From contig NW_024468909.1 in NCBI RefSeq assembly GCF_011745365.1, positions 4,340,001-4,404,000 of the forward strand: DNA of 64,000 nt, given 5' to 3'. Position 1 is the stretch's first letter. Each line of letters begins with the position of its first letter. The translations under genes and the position numbers were made by a program. Below, piece after piece: positions 24,293-35,870 of the stretch. The notes beneath the pieces were generated by a model. That model worked only from the letters and a program-made list of their open reading frames with translations. It was not told the origin of the DNA and searched no databases. This DNA comes from Cryphonectria parasitica EP155 (taxonomy: Eukaryota; Ascomycota; Sordariomycetes; Diaporthales; Cryphonectriaceae).

Positions 24293-27031
24293 ATAAAGAG
24301 CGATAGGTAGAACACGGTATGGGTGGACTCGGGGGAGTAATGCCCCAACGCCCGACGTCAATTCCCCATTCTCCCACGGGCGATCGGCACGAGACTGACC
24401 CTATATTTAACATGTGTACTATTCAATCCTGTTCACACCATCATCCCATCAACCTGCATGCGCCGGCAACCGGTCAGGAAGACTTGTGTGGTGTTCACAC
24501 ACTTAGGCGAGTCCAGTCCACTATCAAGATGTTATTCTGCTAATGCTCCGCGATCCTGCACCGCTACACACAGGACTGCCAATTTGGGATCCGGCCGGTC
24601 AGGCGAGCGTGGACAACTGAGCATCTGTTACAAAGTTAAGAGCCAGGCACACCTTACCCACCATTACATGACGTTCAATTGGGGAAATTCCTCTGTTGAC
24701 CACCCCCCCCCCACTATCCGTTCGACGGGTGTGCATGCTGCGAAGTGACGCATATGAGATTGATGGCCACATCTTCTTTTGGCTGGGTGGCGCATTATTG
24801 AAGTATCATATGCAGGTTGCACTCACACACCACAAGCCTGCATCGAGAAACACGAACCAACAGATAATTGGCTGCTCGGGCATTGACCTCGGACGATCTT
24901 CTCGCGACTGGATTACGGTTCCATTTCTAGCATGCATTTGATGCGCAGTAGCTCTCATGTGCGATGATATTTCGTGGTGGGGTTTTCTCGTGGTTTTATG
25001 GTGGGGTTTTTTGTTGTTTTTTTTGGTCCTTCTTTTCCCCTTCTCTGCAGCTACGAAGTGCATTCTATGACGGCGGTAGTGGTGGCAAGATATTCGTAAT
25101 TACTGTCCGCGAGATGGCTGACCTTCTTTTTCATCTGGACCAGTGACCTTCCCAACCAATATCACCGTCTAGACTCCTTCATGTCTTCGCCCAAATGGAG
25201 GAGGCACTGCTCGCGGGTATCCGATATGGCAGGGACGGTAGTACACCAAGAGGCAACGCAGAGACTGAGCCCTGAGCGAGTGCCAAATAATAACTAAACA
25301 CTACGTATAGCCTCTGTTCTTGCCTTTTCGAACCACAAGTGAAAAGAGGTGGGGGTTTGGGGAGATCCTCAGGGGTAAGCAGCAGAGAGATAAAGTCAGC
25401 TTGAAGACAACATCAAAATCTTGACATATCTGATCCTTCAGTGTTCATTTCATGGACAGGAAAGAGAAGTTGTCATGTCAGTCGAGCAGGACTGGAAGGG
25501 ATAGCCTCTTTCATCTCATCTTCTACTCTTCTCAACCTTGGGCATGGAATAGTACAGACCAATAGACGGGTTATAATCTTCCAAAGTGATATGAAGTCTA
25601 GTGGATACGTGATGGGTCTTTCAAGCAATTTGGGATTGTTAATCTCTGTGATTCTAGTAGTTAACATCTCTACTTGTACATACATACTAAGTACTTGGTA
25701 CAGAGGGTAATTGACCAAGGGACAATGCCTATTACACCTGTCACCATCCAATTGCTGTGCAGATACTGTCATTTCTTTGCTTGGCCATTTTACCTTGTCA
25801 AATACAGTTAATGGATGCTCGCTCTGAAATTACGGTACACAGATGATGAGCACTAGGAGCTACAAACAGCTTTTGTTTGTCTGGCCGTGAACTAAAATTT
25901 CCATAATTATATAACTCAACCATGTACAGTAGCCCCCAATAAGTTCCACATAATTCTCCATGTGGATAAAGAGTCTTGCCATGGCTGGTCTCTACATCTA
26001 CTCCTTGCTCCTTAATATGATCAAAGTTTCCAAATATCGAGAATCATTGGTCTGATAACGCCAAGAGATGTCTCTCCAATTACCACTGTGGTTATGATCA
26101 GCTAGAGGTGCCAAAGCTTCAAAGATGTTCACTAGCAGACAGTCTTGCAACACTCTCTCAAATAATAGCACATATTATTTTCCAACATTGGTCAAGTGCT
26201 TGGTGGGATGAGTAAAATCTCGCTCATTGCTCAAAAAAGCCGCATTAGATTAGACCCTAGCCCCTTTTGGCATCTAAGAGCTGTTATCTTTCGAGTATTT
26301 ATGCATAGTTTGCCATCCTGCTTTTCACAACAAGCTATGAAGTCCATAGTTCACCGATGAAAGTGTGAGTTACAATCCCCTTGTAAAGGTAGAGGTGCTC
26401 AAGTTCCTGGAATATAATCACATCTCTTATAATCATAAGAGCTTTTGATACTGCAGTGAATATGGCACTAATTATTACTTTAAGCTTGGCTAAAAATCGC
26501 AGTCCATCTATAATAAAGGGGATTAATATTCCATCTGAACAGCTAGATTCCTTCAAGTAGTCGATGAAAGGAGCATGGTCTCTCCAACTAAGTGACATGA
26601 TGTATAGCCGGTGAAGAGCCTTGCGATCAAGCCAGTAAAACCTGGTGAATAGAATCTGAGTAGTATGCAGAGTCGTGTAAATACAATTCAGCAAAACATG
26701 TTACAGTAAATGAATTCATTCACAGGACGCTAGGTGACAGTTTTGCAACATCTCTACTTGAAGCTGTAGCTCTCGATACCAGTCCTATCTTATCCCTAAT
26801 TATCTGCCAGACAGGCATATGCTATATAAATCTGTCGACTCAGCGCACCAAATTCCTACATTTTCTCTTCTCATCAACATCCACAGAACGTGCTGAGACG
26901 AACAAGCAAAGACCCATCTCAGCATCACTTGATACGATCAACTTCTTAGGTAGGCAGCCCTCCTAGCTGGTCCTCTAACTATCCAACTAATGGCTTTTGG
27001 CAGATCAGACACCCACGCATCACCAGCCAAG

Positions 27032-27791
27032 ATGAAGATCACTAATTTCATTGGTCTGGTCATGTTGGGCTTTCTTACCCTTCTGTCCCCCACCCTGGCC
27101 AGCCCTCTCACCACAGCCATTGGTCTTGTCCAAGATGACATCGTGGGTCTGATCAACAACACTGGTCACATCAACAACACTGATCATGTCAACCACACTA
27201 CCAACCACACTGTCGACCACACTGATTCTGAATACACTGATTCCGACCAAGTCTTCCTGAACATCATGGAGAAGCGATCCTTCCTCGACCAGGTCCTTGT
27301 CAAGTACGGCCTCAAGTGCAAGGACGGCCTGGCCAACAGCAAGACTCCGTTCCCCGCCATAGATGGGGACGTCTGGCAGCAAGATGGCATTGAGCGGCAG
27401 TGCGCCACTCTCTTCGACTGCGACGGCCTCGTCGGTGGAAACAAGATCATCAAGCAAGCCCGGTCGCGAACCCGGCCTGTAGCACGGAGCGGCTGGGACT
27501 GGTGCAACACGAACTGCTACTGCCGCGCTATCGAGTGAGTAATGGCCTTTATTTTGCTGCACATTCACATACGTCTTGCTCGTTTACTTTTCTCCTAAAA
27601 CTGACCAACATTTTGCGCATAGCGAGCCGGTTCGGCACTACCGCTACAACTTTGGCTGTGTCGACGGCAAGGGGCCTGGTTGGGTGCAGGGAGGAGTAGG
27701 CTACTACAAGCGCGACGAAGACTCCCCCATCGACATTGGAGATGGCTTCAAGATGTCCGAGTCTCGTGGCCCGGTTCGGAAGAAGAAGTGA
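27032..27791 (+). CDS. Small secreted protein with sequon-rich propeptide and KR site
   Basis: Two exons: 27032-27534 and 27623-27791, giving 223 residues. The intron is GTGAGT...CATAG. An upstream in-frame ATG exists at 26990, but the ATG at 27032 gives a clean signal peptide (MKITNFIGLVMLGFLTLLSP...LAS) and is preferred. After it comes a region with four or more N-x-T sequons and repeated NHT/DHT units (about residues 42-68), then a dibasic KR at 81-82, then a C-terminal domain with cysteines in CKDG, QCATLFDCDG, WCNTNCYC and FGCVDG. The layout (signal, pro-region, KR, Cys domain) fits a Kex2-processed secreted protein. The family is not recognised. It is the first of a run of secreted/surface genes reaching 41 kb. 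Confidence 0.8.
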
Positions 27792-28696
27792 ATGCATGCC
27801 GTGGCAATACTGTGTTAGAGAAGGATTCACTAGAGCCCTTGCCAGATGGCCATGAAGATAGGATGAGATTCTAGAGAGAAAGGTTTCATACCTCGAAGTG
27901 CTCATTAACCAGAAATTCCATTACGCATCAGCATATATCACTAGCCTATCTTTTCATGTGACCGGCGGGCCATAGTATTGGCCTTGAACAACGTAACTTC
28001 GTAGAATGTCCAAGCTCAGAAATTGAGAATGTATGTTGTTGCTGAGTCTGTAGCCTCTCAAGCATTGTCGGCCTACTTTGAAGAGACATGCCCCAGGTCC
28101 AACAACCTTGGAAGTATTGTCTCGAATAAAGTATTCACGATACCTACAAGCTATCTATATCGTGTGGTCATCGTGGATTTCATATAGGCCTTTAGGAGAC
28201 CAATCACGGTCAGGTTTCGGCGCAAAAACTTAGACAAGATGCCTGGATCCGCTGCACCCTTGGGCGAGCACCGAGTTTATTTCGTAAGCATTACACCAGG
28301 TACAGAAGAAAGTCTCTAACAGAGCAGTTGGAAGGGTTGGCTGGCCGTAGGGACGCCACAAACCGCCGTCGTCCTATTATAAGGTGAACCAGATCAATCA
28401 AGCCATGGCACAATTCACAAATGATAGATAAGCATCGTTGATTTAGGTGAACGTTCTTGTATTTCGCGGCCAATCAGCAATTGACTGTTTGAGTAGACCT
28501 TTCTGAAGGATACACTGGGTGTTTTATGGTTGTGGTGTATGTTCGTGAACTAGAAGGAAAGGAAGCCGTACAAAGTGTTGCTGGCGATGTTAGTGATCTT
28601 TCGGCCAAGTAAGCCAGTTGACCCTAAACCTCTTTACTCATTCCTTTAGCCGTTCTGGTGCTGGCTACATAGATCTTTGACCACACGTTGTCTTGA
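27792..28696. other. Intergenic between convergent secreted-protein genes
   Basis: No gene is seen. The stretch is moderately AT-rich and contains the 3' ends of both flanking genes. Confidence 0.5.
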
Positions 28697-29338
28697 CTAC
28701 TCCGGTTTCTCATCCTTGGCAGCGGCGGAGATGCCAACCCAGGCAACGCCCTCGCAGAACTTCATGTTGTAGTAGGAATCGAATCCCCAGGCCATCTGAC
28801 GCGAGGCGTCATAGAAGTAGCCAGAGTGGTTGCCACAACGAGCGGATACGTTGGACAAGGCGTTGTACCAGTCTTCAACCGTGTCACAGCGGGTATCGAT
28901 TCCCGCGCTGTTTGTATCAAGCATGTTAGATGTTGAGCTTAGATAACACGACAAAGAGGAATCTTACCTGCAAGCCCAGGTACGAGCAGGACTGAGGGGT
29001 GCCTTGGGGATGTCATCCTCGAAGACAGACACTGGTGGACAATTTTGTTAGCATATGAGGGAGGGCAGATTTGGAGAGCAAATGTTTTCTCTTGAAAACT
29101 TACTGCCAGCATAGTAGTTGGCACCGGCTGGGTTGAGCAGGTTCTCACAACCGCACCAATCCATCATCTTGGCCGTGGTGGAGATCAGGGCATCAGGGTC
29201 AGGCGTCAAGTTGTCATCACAATTGATGTACATGTAGGCAGGCAGGGTGGGCTCAGCCAGATAACCAGTGCTGATCTGGGCCTGGCCGAAGCTGACGATG
29301 AGCAACATCATGCTGATGATGAAAGTGAAGGGAGACAT
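28697..29338 (-). CDS. Small secreted cysteine-containing protein
   Basis: Three exons on the minus strand: 29338-29104, 29031-28968 and 28907-28697, giving 169 residues. The introns are GTAAGT...CCAG and GTAAGA...ACAG. The signal peptide is about residues 1-21 (MSPFTFIISMMLLIVSFGQA). The mature part has cysteines in INCDD, WCGCE, WACSAG, TRCDT, ARCGNH and KFCEG, a YNALSNVSARCGNHSGYFYD block with sequons, and a hydrophilic AAAKDEKPE end. The family is not recognised. Length, signal peptide and Cys content match what is usually listed as an effector candidate, but no function is shown by the sequence. The 64-nt middle exon makes the gene easy to miss without splice modelling. Confidence 0.82.
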
Positions 29339-30508
29339 ATTGATTGTTCGTTGGTGAGTGTTGCAATGTTTGTTGATGAGTGTTGGTCGAGAGTGGAGGT
29401 ATGAAAGCTTAGGAATTCTGGGAAGCTGGATGCCTCCATTATATAGAAAATCCAACCTGGCCGTTCACATGGATCAGCTGATCGACCATGAGATCATCCT
29501 GATCATTTGTTACTATAGCAGTGAAGCAGGGTGAAACACTTCATAGGCTCGAGCTCCATAGGCACGAAGGTGACCACGTTCACAACCCATTTACCAGCTC
29601 AAGAGAGTTTTGAAGTTGTATGGGACCACTTTGGAGCTACTAAGTAGGATTCATACTCAACATATGTCAGCAAGTAAAGGAAGAGTCCAACTTGTGGTTG
29701 CCCAGCTATCACTTTCTATCGCAGTCCACATTCATCATCCTACTTCTCAAAGCTTTCACAAAGTACTGTATACTTATTTCTCTGTCCAATCAGATGGAAA
29801 GGCCTTGGATGCCACAGGATTCAATTGTCAGGTGAAATCAACTGCTTCATTGCTAATTTGGAAAGTTCAGAGCCCCAAAAAAACCAGTGACCAGCCTACA
29901 GAGACCCAGCAATGCGGTGGCCAGGAGGAATGCCAGCAGCCCCTCGGATACCTCCAACCCCCCCCCCCCCCGATCTTATTTTCATTGGTTCAAAATCGAC
30001 ATTGAGAAAGATGGTACTCCAAGCAATAAATCAAGCAGAGGTACCTCAGGTGACTATTCATCAATCAGGGTCAATCTCAAAAACTGATCAAGGTGTTCCT
30101 CAGTCGTTCGCAGCACTTGATGAATGGGGGATGGATACGCTGAATGGACTTAAGGTTGATGATTCGCACTACGTCGTATGCCAAGAACATTGAATATACG
30201 AATACCGGTCTTGCCACGAGCTAAGGGCAACAGATTATGCCTGGTTAGTGGCTATGCTCGAGCACTTCGGTATTGCGTCTCTTGGAATCATGTCAAGTTT
30301 TGCCATACGCGCTATAGCAGAAAATTCGAGCAATAAAATATTCCAAGCATTTCCCCGCACGAAAGAACGCCTACAATACACCAGGGTGAGTGACCTGCAC
30401 GCTTTGAGTAGCCCTTGATTCTATTGGTGGGGAAGTTCAGCAATCAGGAAGACTTCTTTGGCGCCTCGGCAGGCGTGGCGCTACGCTGCGTAGACCACGT
30501 CGATCTTG

Positions 30509-30519
30509 CACAGCCTCGC
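30509..30519. promoter_or_regulatory. Putative calcineurin/Crz1 response element 1
   Basis: CACAGCCTCGC; its complement contains GAGGCTGTG. It resembles the GAGGCTG core of yeast calcineurin-dependent response elements and the CACAGCC core of Aspergillus CrzA sites. It lies 468 bases before the ATG of a Pmc1-type Ca2+-ATPase, whose relatives are classical calcineurin/Crz1 targets. Assigned by similarity and context only. Confidence 0.35.
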
Positions 30520-30685
30520 TCTATGCCTGGGCACAATCAATTTTGCGTGCATGGCGCAACACAACGCCCAGCTAAAACTAATAGACAAAAGTTCTTCTAC
30601 ATTGACACAAAACCTAATTCAAGCCAAGCCAAGTTCATGATGAAGCACCAAGACGCCAGTGAGTGCCATGGCTAGGCAACATGTA

Positions 30686-30696
30686 CACAGCCTCGC
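30686..30696. promoter_or_regulatory. Putative calcineurin/Crz1 response element 2
   Basis: Second identical CACAGCCTCGC 11-mer, same orientation, 291 bases before the ATG and 177 bases from the first copy. Confidence 0.35.
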
Positions 30697-30755
30697 GCCT
30701 GAGGAAGTACGCTTTCCTAAGTCTACCTGTCAACAGCCTTTCAGTTATCGCAGTA

Positions 30756-30772
30756 TATATATATATATTCTC
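30756..30772. promoter_or_regulatory. TA-repeat, possible TATA region
   Basis: A TATATATATATATA run about 210 bases before the Ca2+-ATPase start codon. It could serve as a TATA-type core element or be a simple repeat. Confidence 0.3.
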
Positions 30773-30976
30773 ACATGATCTTGTAGATCCAGCTCATTCT
30801 TGAGAATCTTCCCTCACATCTCGAGTTTGTGCTTATTTGTTTTTTTCTTTCGAATCCAGAACAACTACATTCCATCGGCCGTGTGAGCACATCCACCGCA
30901 TGATTAATTATCTCTTGCAAATTATCATCCTAAGATACGAACCATATCGGCACGCTAGACAAGGAAAAGAGAAATC

Positions 30977-33900
30977 ATGAAAGACAGCGCCAAGTTCAAC
31001 CTTGCGCCACCTGCCCTCTTAATCGACACTCGAAGCCGTCAAGGCTCAGAGGCCAGCAAATTCACGTTGCCATCATCTGCAGAATCGACGCTATCGAATC
31101 CCTTCTTGACGCCAAATAACAGCAGTGTGGGAAGCACTAGGTTTTCACAAGATTTTCTCTCCGAGAAAGAGATTGTCACAGAAAACGAGACAGCGTGTCA
31201 GGCTGAAAATAACCCTTTCGCCTTTAGCCCGGGGCTGCTGAACAAACTCCTCAACCCAAAGTCGCTCTCTGTGTACAAGGCACTTGGTGGCCTCAAAGGG
31301 CTAGAGAGGGGCTTACAAACGGACATTCATTCAGGCTTGAGTCTCGACGAGACGAACGCGCGAAAGAGAATTAGCTTCAAGTCTGCGCATGAGGCACACG
31401 ACAGCGGGACCGAAATTCCAGCAGACCCCAGGTGTGAGCCCTACACTGACCGAAAGAGAATCTACGGCAAGAATGTACTTCCAGAAAAGAAGGCGACGCC
31501 CTTGTGGCTCCTTATGTGGAAGGCATACAATGACAAAGTCCTGATTCTCTTGACCGTGGCGGCCATTATCTCGCTGGCTCTGGGCCTGTACGAGACACTT
31601 GGCGTCGACCACCCTGCTGGGTCTCCGCCACCAGTGGACTGGGTCGAGGGTGTCGCCATCTGCGTGGCTATCATCATTGTGGTCGGTGTTGGGTCTATCA
31701 ATGACTGGCAGAAGGAAAGGGCATTTACCCGTCTTAATGCCAAGAAGGACGATCGCGAAATCAAGGTCGTACGCAGCGGCAAGACTATCCTCATCAACGT
31801 TCGAGATGTCTTGGCTGGTGATATGGTGCACTTGGAGCCTGGCGATCTGATTCCAGTGGACGGCATACTGATTCAAGGCCATGATCTCTGTTGCGACGAG
31901 TCCTCGGCTACAGGAGAATCTGACGCTATAAAGAAGACATCTGGCGAGCAAGTCGACAAAATCCTCGAATCTGAGAAAGAGGCCAGATCTACCCATATGG
32001 ACCCATTCATCATATCGGGCGCCAAGGTGCTGGAAGGAATGGGTACATTTCTGTGCACTTCAGTCGGTGTCAACTCCAGTTTTGGCAAGATTATGATGTC
32101 GGTCCGGACCCCAGTGGAGGCAACGCCGCTACAGAAGAAGCTTGAGAAACTGGCGGGGGCTATAGCAAAGCTCGGAGCAAGTGCTGCTCTGCTCCTGTTC
32201 ATGATCCTGCTCATTCGATTCCTCGCCTCTCTGCCTTCCGACACACGGGATGCCGCGTCAAAGGCCTCCTCTTTTATGGTGAGATCTCACATGTTGAAAA
32301 CCCAAATTTTGCCATACAGCTTACTAATTAATCATCAACAGGACATTCTCATTGTCGCTATCACAATCATTGTTGTTGCTGTAAGTTTCGTCGTAAACAG
32401 CTGATCCCGCGCTCTCCCTCCCCTCGAAGCCTGGATCATAATGAAGGACTTGTTACTGACGGTTACTGGCGCTAAAGGTCCCAGAAGGTCTTCCTCTGGC
32501 TGTGACTTTGGCTTTGGCTTTCGCGACTACACGAATGCTAAAAGAGAACAACCTCGTACGCGTCCTCCGAGCATGCGAGACCATGGGAAATGCTACGACT
32601 ATATGTTCTGATAAAACCGGAACTCTGACAACCAACAAAATGAGTACGTCAACTCCAGAACTTGATTCAAGAAACAGGCTTTCACAGGATACTCTCGGAC
32701 GCCGGCAGTCGTGGTTTTTCTATGTGTTGTCCCCCCTCCCAATCTCTTTCCGGAACACGTCATGACTCCCACTGGGAGTCTCGAGCCTATCTCGAAGTCA
32801 TTTCTGTGTATCCGACTTGTTTCTTCAGCAGCTTCGTACGTGTGCTAACTTGACGTTTACCTTTTAGCCGTCGTTACTGGCACTTTCGACTCATCAAGCT
32901 TCACCAAAGCGGAGAGCTCGGGCAAGACGATCTCGCAGTGGGCGTCTGAGCTGTCTGCACCGGCGAAGAAAGTCATAGTCCAGTCTGTGGCGATCAATTC
33001 AACAGCTTTCGAAGGTGAAGACGCTGGTCAGTTCGCCTTTATCGGGTCAAAAACCGAAACTGCACTTCTCCAGCTGGCTCGGGAGCATCTCGGCATGCAG
33101 TCTCTTGCACAGGCTCGTACCAATGAGTTTGTGGTGCAGATGTTTCCTTTCGACAGCAAAAAGAAGTGCATGGGTGCCGTGATCAACCTCGGCAATGGCC
33201 ATCATCGGCTGCTGGTAAAGGGTGCTTCAGAGATACTCCTAGAATATTGCTCCTCTAAGGTAAGTATCAACGATCTGTCCGTCAGTGCCATGAGCGAGCA
33301 CGAGAGGGAGGCTATCTCGACTACCATTGGTGCCTACGCACGCCAGTCTCTTCGCACCATCGCTCTTGTGTATCGCGACTATGACGAATGGCCCCCGGCA
33401 AACGCCAGTGCCGAAGATGGTCAGGTTGTTTTCTCATCCGTCCTGCGCGAAATGGTATTCCTCGGCGTCGTTGGTATCCAGGATCCCGTACGGCCCGGCG
33501 TTCCTGAGTCGGTCAAGCAAGCTCGGGAAGCGGGTGTAACGATCAGAATGGTAACGGGTGACAACGCTGTAACTGCCCGCGCTATTGCTGAAGAGTGCGG
33601 TATTCTCGATGAGGAAGGCATCGTGGTGGAAGGGCCCATATTCAGGGAACTCAGCCATAAAGAGATGGACTACACAATTCCAAAGCTGCGGGTGCTTGCT
33701 CGCTCGTCACCTGAGGACAAGAAGATACTAGTGGCTCGACTCAAACATCTCGGCGAAACCGTTGCTGTTACAGGCGATGGCACCAACGATGCTCCAGCAC
33801 TCAAAGCAGCTGATGTGGGATTTTCTATGGGCATCTCTGGAACAGAGGTCGCAAAGGAGGCGTCTGAAATCATACTAGTAAGTGGCATTGGGTATCTTAT

Positions 33901-34994
33901 CCAATTTCCTCCTCAACGGTTTTTCAATGCACGGGAGTTTGGGCACCGCAATCAGATGCTAACACGAAATAATAGATGGACGACAACTTCACGTCGATCA
34001 TTACGGCCATGAAATGGGGGCGTGCCGTAAACGACGCTGTGCAAAAGTTCCTTCAGGCATGTCGTCTGCCTTCCTTTTCCAATTGAAAATTCTTTATTCT
34101 AACTTTTCTTTCCTCTAGTTCCAAATCACTGTCAACATTACCGCTGTCCTCCTTGCATTTGTCTCCGCGGTTTCCGATCCAGAAATGCAGTCGGTACTAA
34201 CAGCCGTCCAGCTTCTCTGGGTGAATTTGATCATGGTGAGAACTTCTATGCAGAATGACGATGTGATGTTTTTCAGGTTACTGAATCAAAAAATCCAGGA
34301 CACCTTCGCCGCCCTTGCGCTTGCCACCGACCCGCCAACGGAGAAAATTCTGGAGCGACCGCCGCAGCCTAAGCATGCGCCTCTGATCACGACAAATATG
34401 TGGAAAATGATTACCGGCCAAAGCATCTTTCAACTAGCCGTCACGTTCGTGCTGTACTTTGCTGGCAGTAAGATCTTCCCGAGCTATAGTGAGGCGGAGC
34501 TGCGTACGATTGTATTCAACACGTTCGTGTGGATGCAAATTTTCAACGAATTCAACAACCGGCGGCTAGACAACAAATTCAACATCTTCGAAGGCCTGCA
34601 GAGAAATCATTTCTTCATCATCATCAACTGCCTGATGGTGGGTCTGCAGATCACTATCATCTTTGTAGGCGGCGAAGCCTTTTCGATTGTTTCCGGCGGG
34701 ATCACGGGCCCTCAGTGGGCGATATGCCTTGTGCTGTCCTTCATCTCTATACCCTGGGCAGTGGCCATTCGACTCTTCCCTGACGAACTGTTTGAACGAA
34801 TTGCCACCTTCGTTGGACATCCCGTGGTCATTCTTTTTCGGTTGCTTTCTCAAACACTACACCGCGCAGGCTCATTGTTCAAAAGACACAAGAAAGGCGT
34901 CCATCAAGATGAAGAAGCTATCGCTGGTAGGGGCACCGCCAACGTTGACGCCTCTTTCAGCAATCCACAAATCAGAGTCGAGAATATTGATTAG
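30977..34994 (+). CDS. Pmc1-type P-type Ca2+-transporting ATPase
   Basis: Seven exons: 30977-32278, 32342-32380, 32478-32643, 32868-33877, 33976-34056, 34119-34235 and 34299-34994, giving 1136 residues, usual for this family. Motifs in order: actuator TGES (312-315), the M4 PEGLP Ca2+-site motif (about 449-453), phosphorylation site D492-KTGT, the nucleotide-binding KGASE, MVTGDN, the hinge TGDGTND (804-810), and the M6 segment [19 protein letters not shown] with its N and D ligands. Intron 5 (34057-34118) begins with GC: CAG|GCATGT...CTAG. It is required to join QKFLQ to FQITVN, and its CTAAC branch point supports it. Intron 6 is 63 nt, in frame and stop-free. No C-terminal calmodulin-binding extension is evident. 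It pumps cytosolic Ca2+ into the vacuole or another store; NCA-2/NCA-3-like paralogues are possible. Confidence 0.95.
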
Positions 34995-35137
34995 ACAGAC
35001 TAGGAGACAAGGCAACTCAAGAGTAAAAGCTCAATGTACTATAATACAATCATCAGAATACACAATTCCTGCATCTGTTACCCTGACGATGGGTATATTA
35101 TGGCTCTTCCAGTAATCAATTGCATTATAATGACCAC

Positions 35138-35870
35138 TCAAATTCCCATACCATATAGAGCTACAACAACAACGGCTCCATAAGCTGCGAAATTCGCAAC
35201 AGCAGTTGGAGCAGCATTAGACTATAACAAGTAGTACGAGGTCAGCTCAAGCCTGTCTTTAGCCTTGTTGAGGATTTTTGACTCACAGAGGAGCTAGTGC
35301 TCGATGCAGAAGTAGAGGAACTGGTGGCCGAGGCCGAGCTGCTGGCCTCCTGAGCAGCGGTACAGGCCGCAGTGGTGTTGCTAGCCGTGATGGCGGTACC
35401 GACGCTGTCCTGTGTACCATTCAGAGGTGTGACGGAGAAGCCACAAGCTGCTGCGCTGGTGTTCAACTCTGGCCCGTACCATTGCCAGATATCCTCATTA
35501 TCCGAGCCGGAGCATTGCAGGCAGTTGTTATAGTCCGTGATAAACGTCGTATCATTGCAAATGCTGCCGCAGTTCTGGATCTCCTCGATCGCCATACCTA
35601 TCTTGTAGATGAGAATCCAAACCCAGAAACAACAATGGGTAATCAACTCGGTGGGGGGGGGGGGGGTCACACTGTTGTCTGAGGGAGGAAAGACGTACCG
35701 CAATTGTCATGGCAGTTGTAGAGCGGAGAGCCGACTGAGAGATTTTCGCGCTTCAGAAGTGTGAGATCATTCCGCTCAAGAACACCAGACGGCATTATAA
35801 AATCAAACACACTCGCTGACGCAGCAGAGGCAGCAGCAGCCACGCCGACTATCCATCGAAGAGTGACCAT
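35138..35870 (-). CDS. GPI-anchored Cys-rich surface protein
   Basis: Three exons on the minus strand: 35870-35699, 35597-35287 and 35221-35138, giving 188 residues. The introns are GTACGT...ATAG and GTGAGT...ATAG. The signal peptide is about residues 1-20. A dibasic KR at 40-41 precedes the Cys domain: YNCHDNCGMAIEEIQNCGSICN, then YNNCLQCSG, IWQWYGPEL and AAACGF. This spacing (CxxxCG...C...C, CLxC, WYG, CG) is widespread among secreted ascomycete proteins of unknown function. A Ser/Thr/Ala-rich stalk follows. The last exon supplies SNAAPTAVANFAAYGAVVVV and a short hydrophobic end, a typical GPI attachment signal with the omega site near SNA. Without the third exon the protein would end in a charged tail, so the splice matters. 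It lies convergent to the Ca2+-ATPase, 143 bases away. Confidence 0.85.

Larger units (their letters stand above)
18283..27031. other. 8.7-kb gene-poor region
   Basis: No gene is supported on either strand. It holds microsatellites (CA/GA at 19602-19641, CA around 24252-24292, CT around 23680-23730), a G8T18 tract (19369-19394), an A-run (20030-20051), a C-run (24703-24712) and three exact TACTATGGTA copies (18311, 21718 on the other strand, 22848). From about 25.4 kb to 26.9 kb the base composition becomes clearly AT-richer. A 119-codon minus-strand frame there (26335-26694) shows no domain I can recognise. Confidence 0.5.
29339..30976. other. Divergent intergenic region with Ca2+-ATPase promoter
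   Basis: No gene is supported. C-run at 29958-29971. Two identical CACAGCCTCGC sites lie at 30509-30519 and 30686-30696, and a TA repeat at about 30756-30772. It lies between the divergent secreted-protein and Ca2+-ATPase genes and so includes both promoters. Confidence 0.55.

Noticed and set aside
26335..26694. 119-codon minus-strand frame in AT-rich DNA, considered as a transposon relic
   Set aside because: I could not recognise any transposase or reverse transcriptase motif; kept only as part of the AT-rich region.
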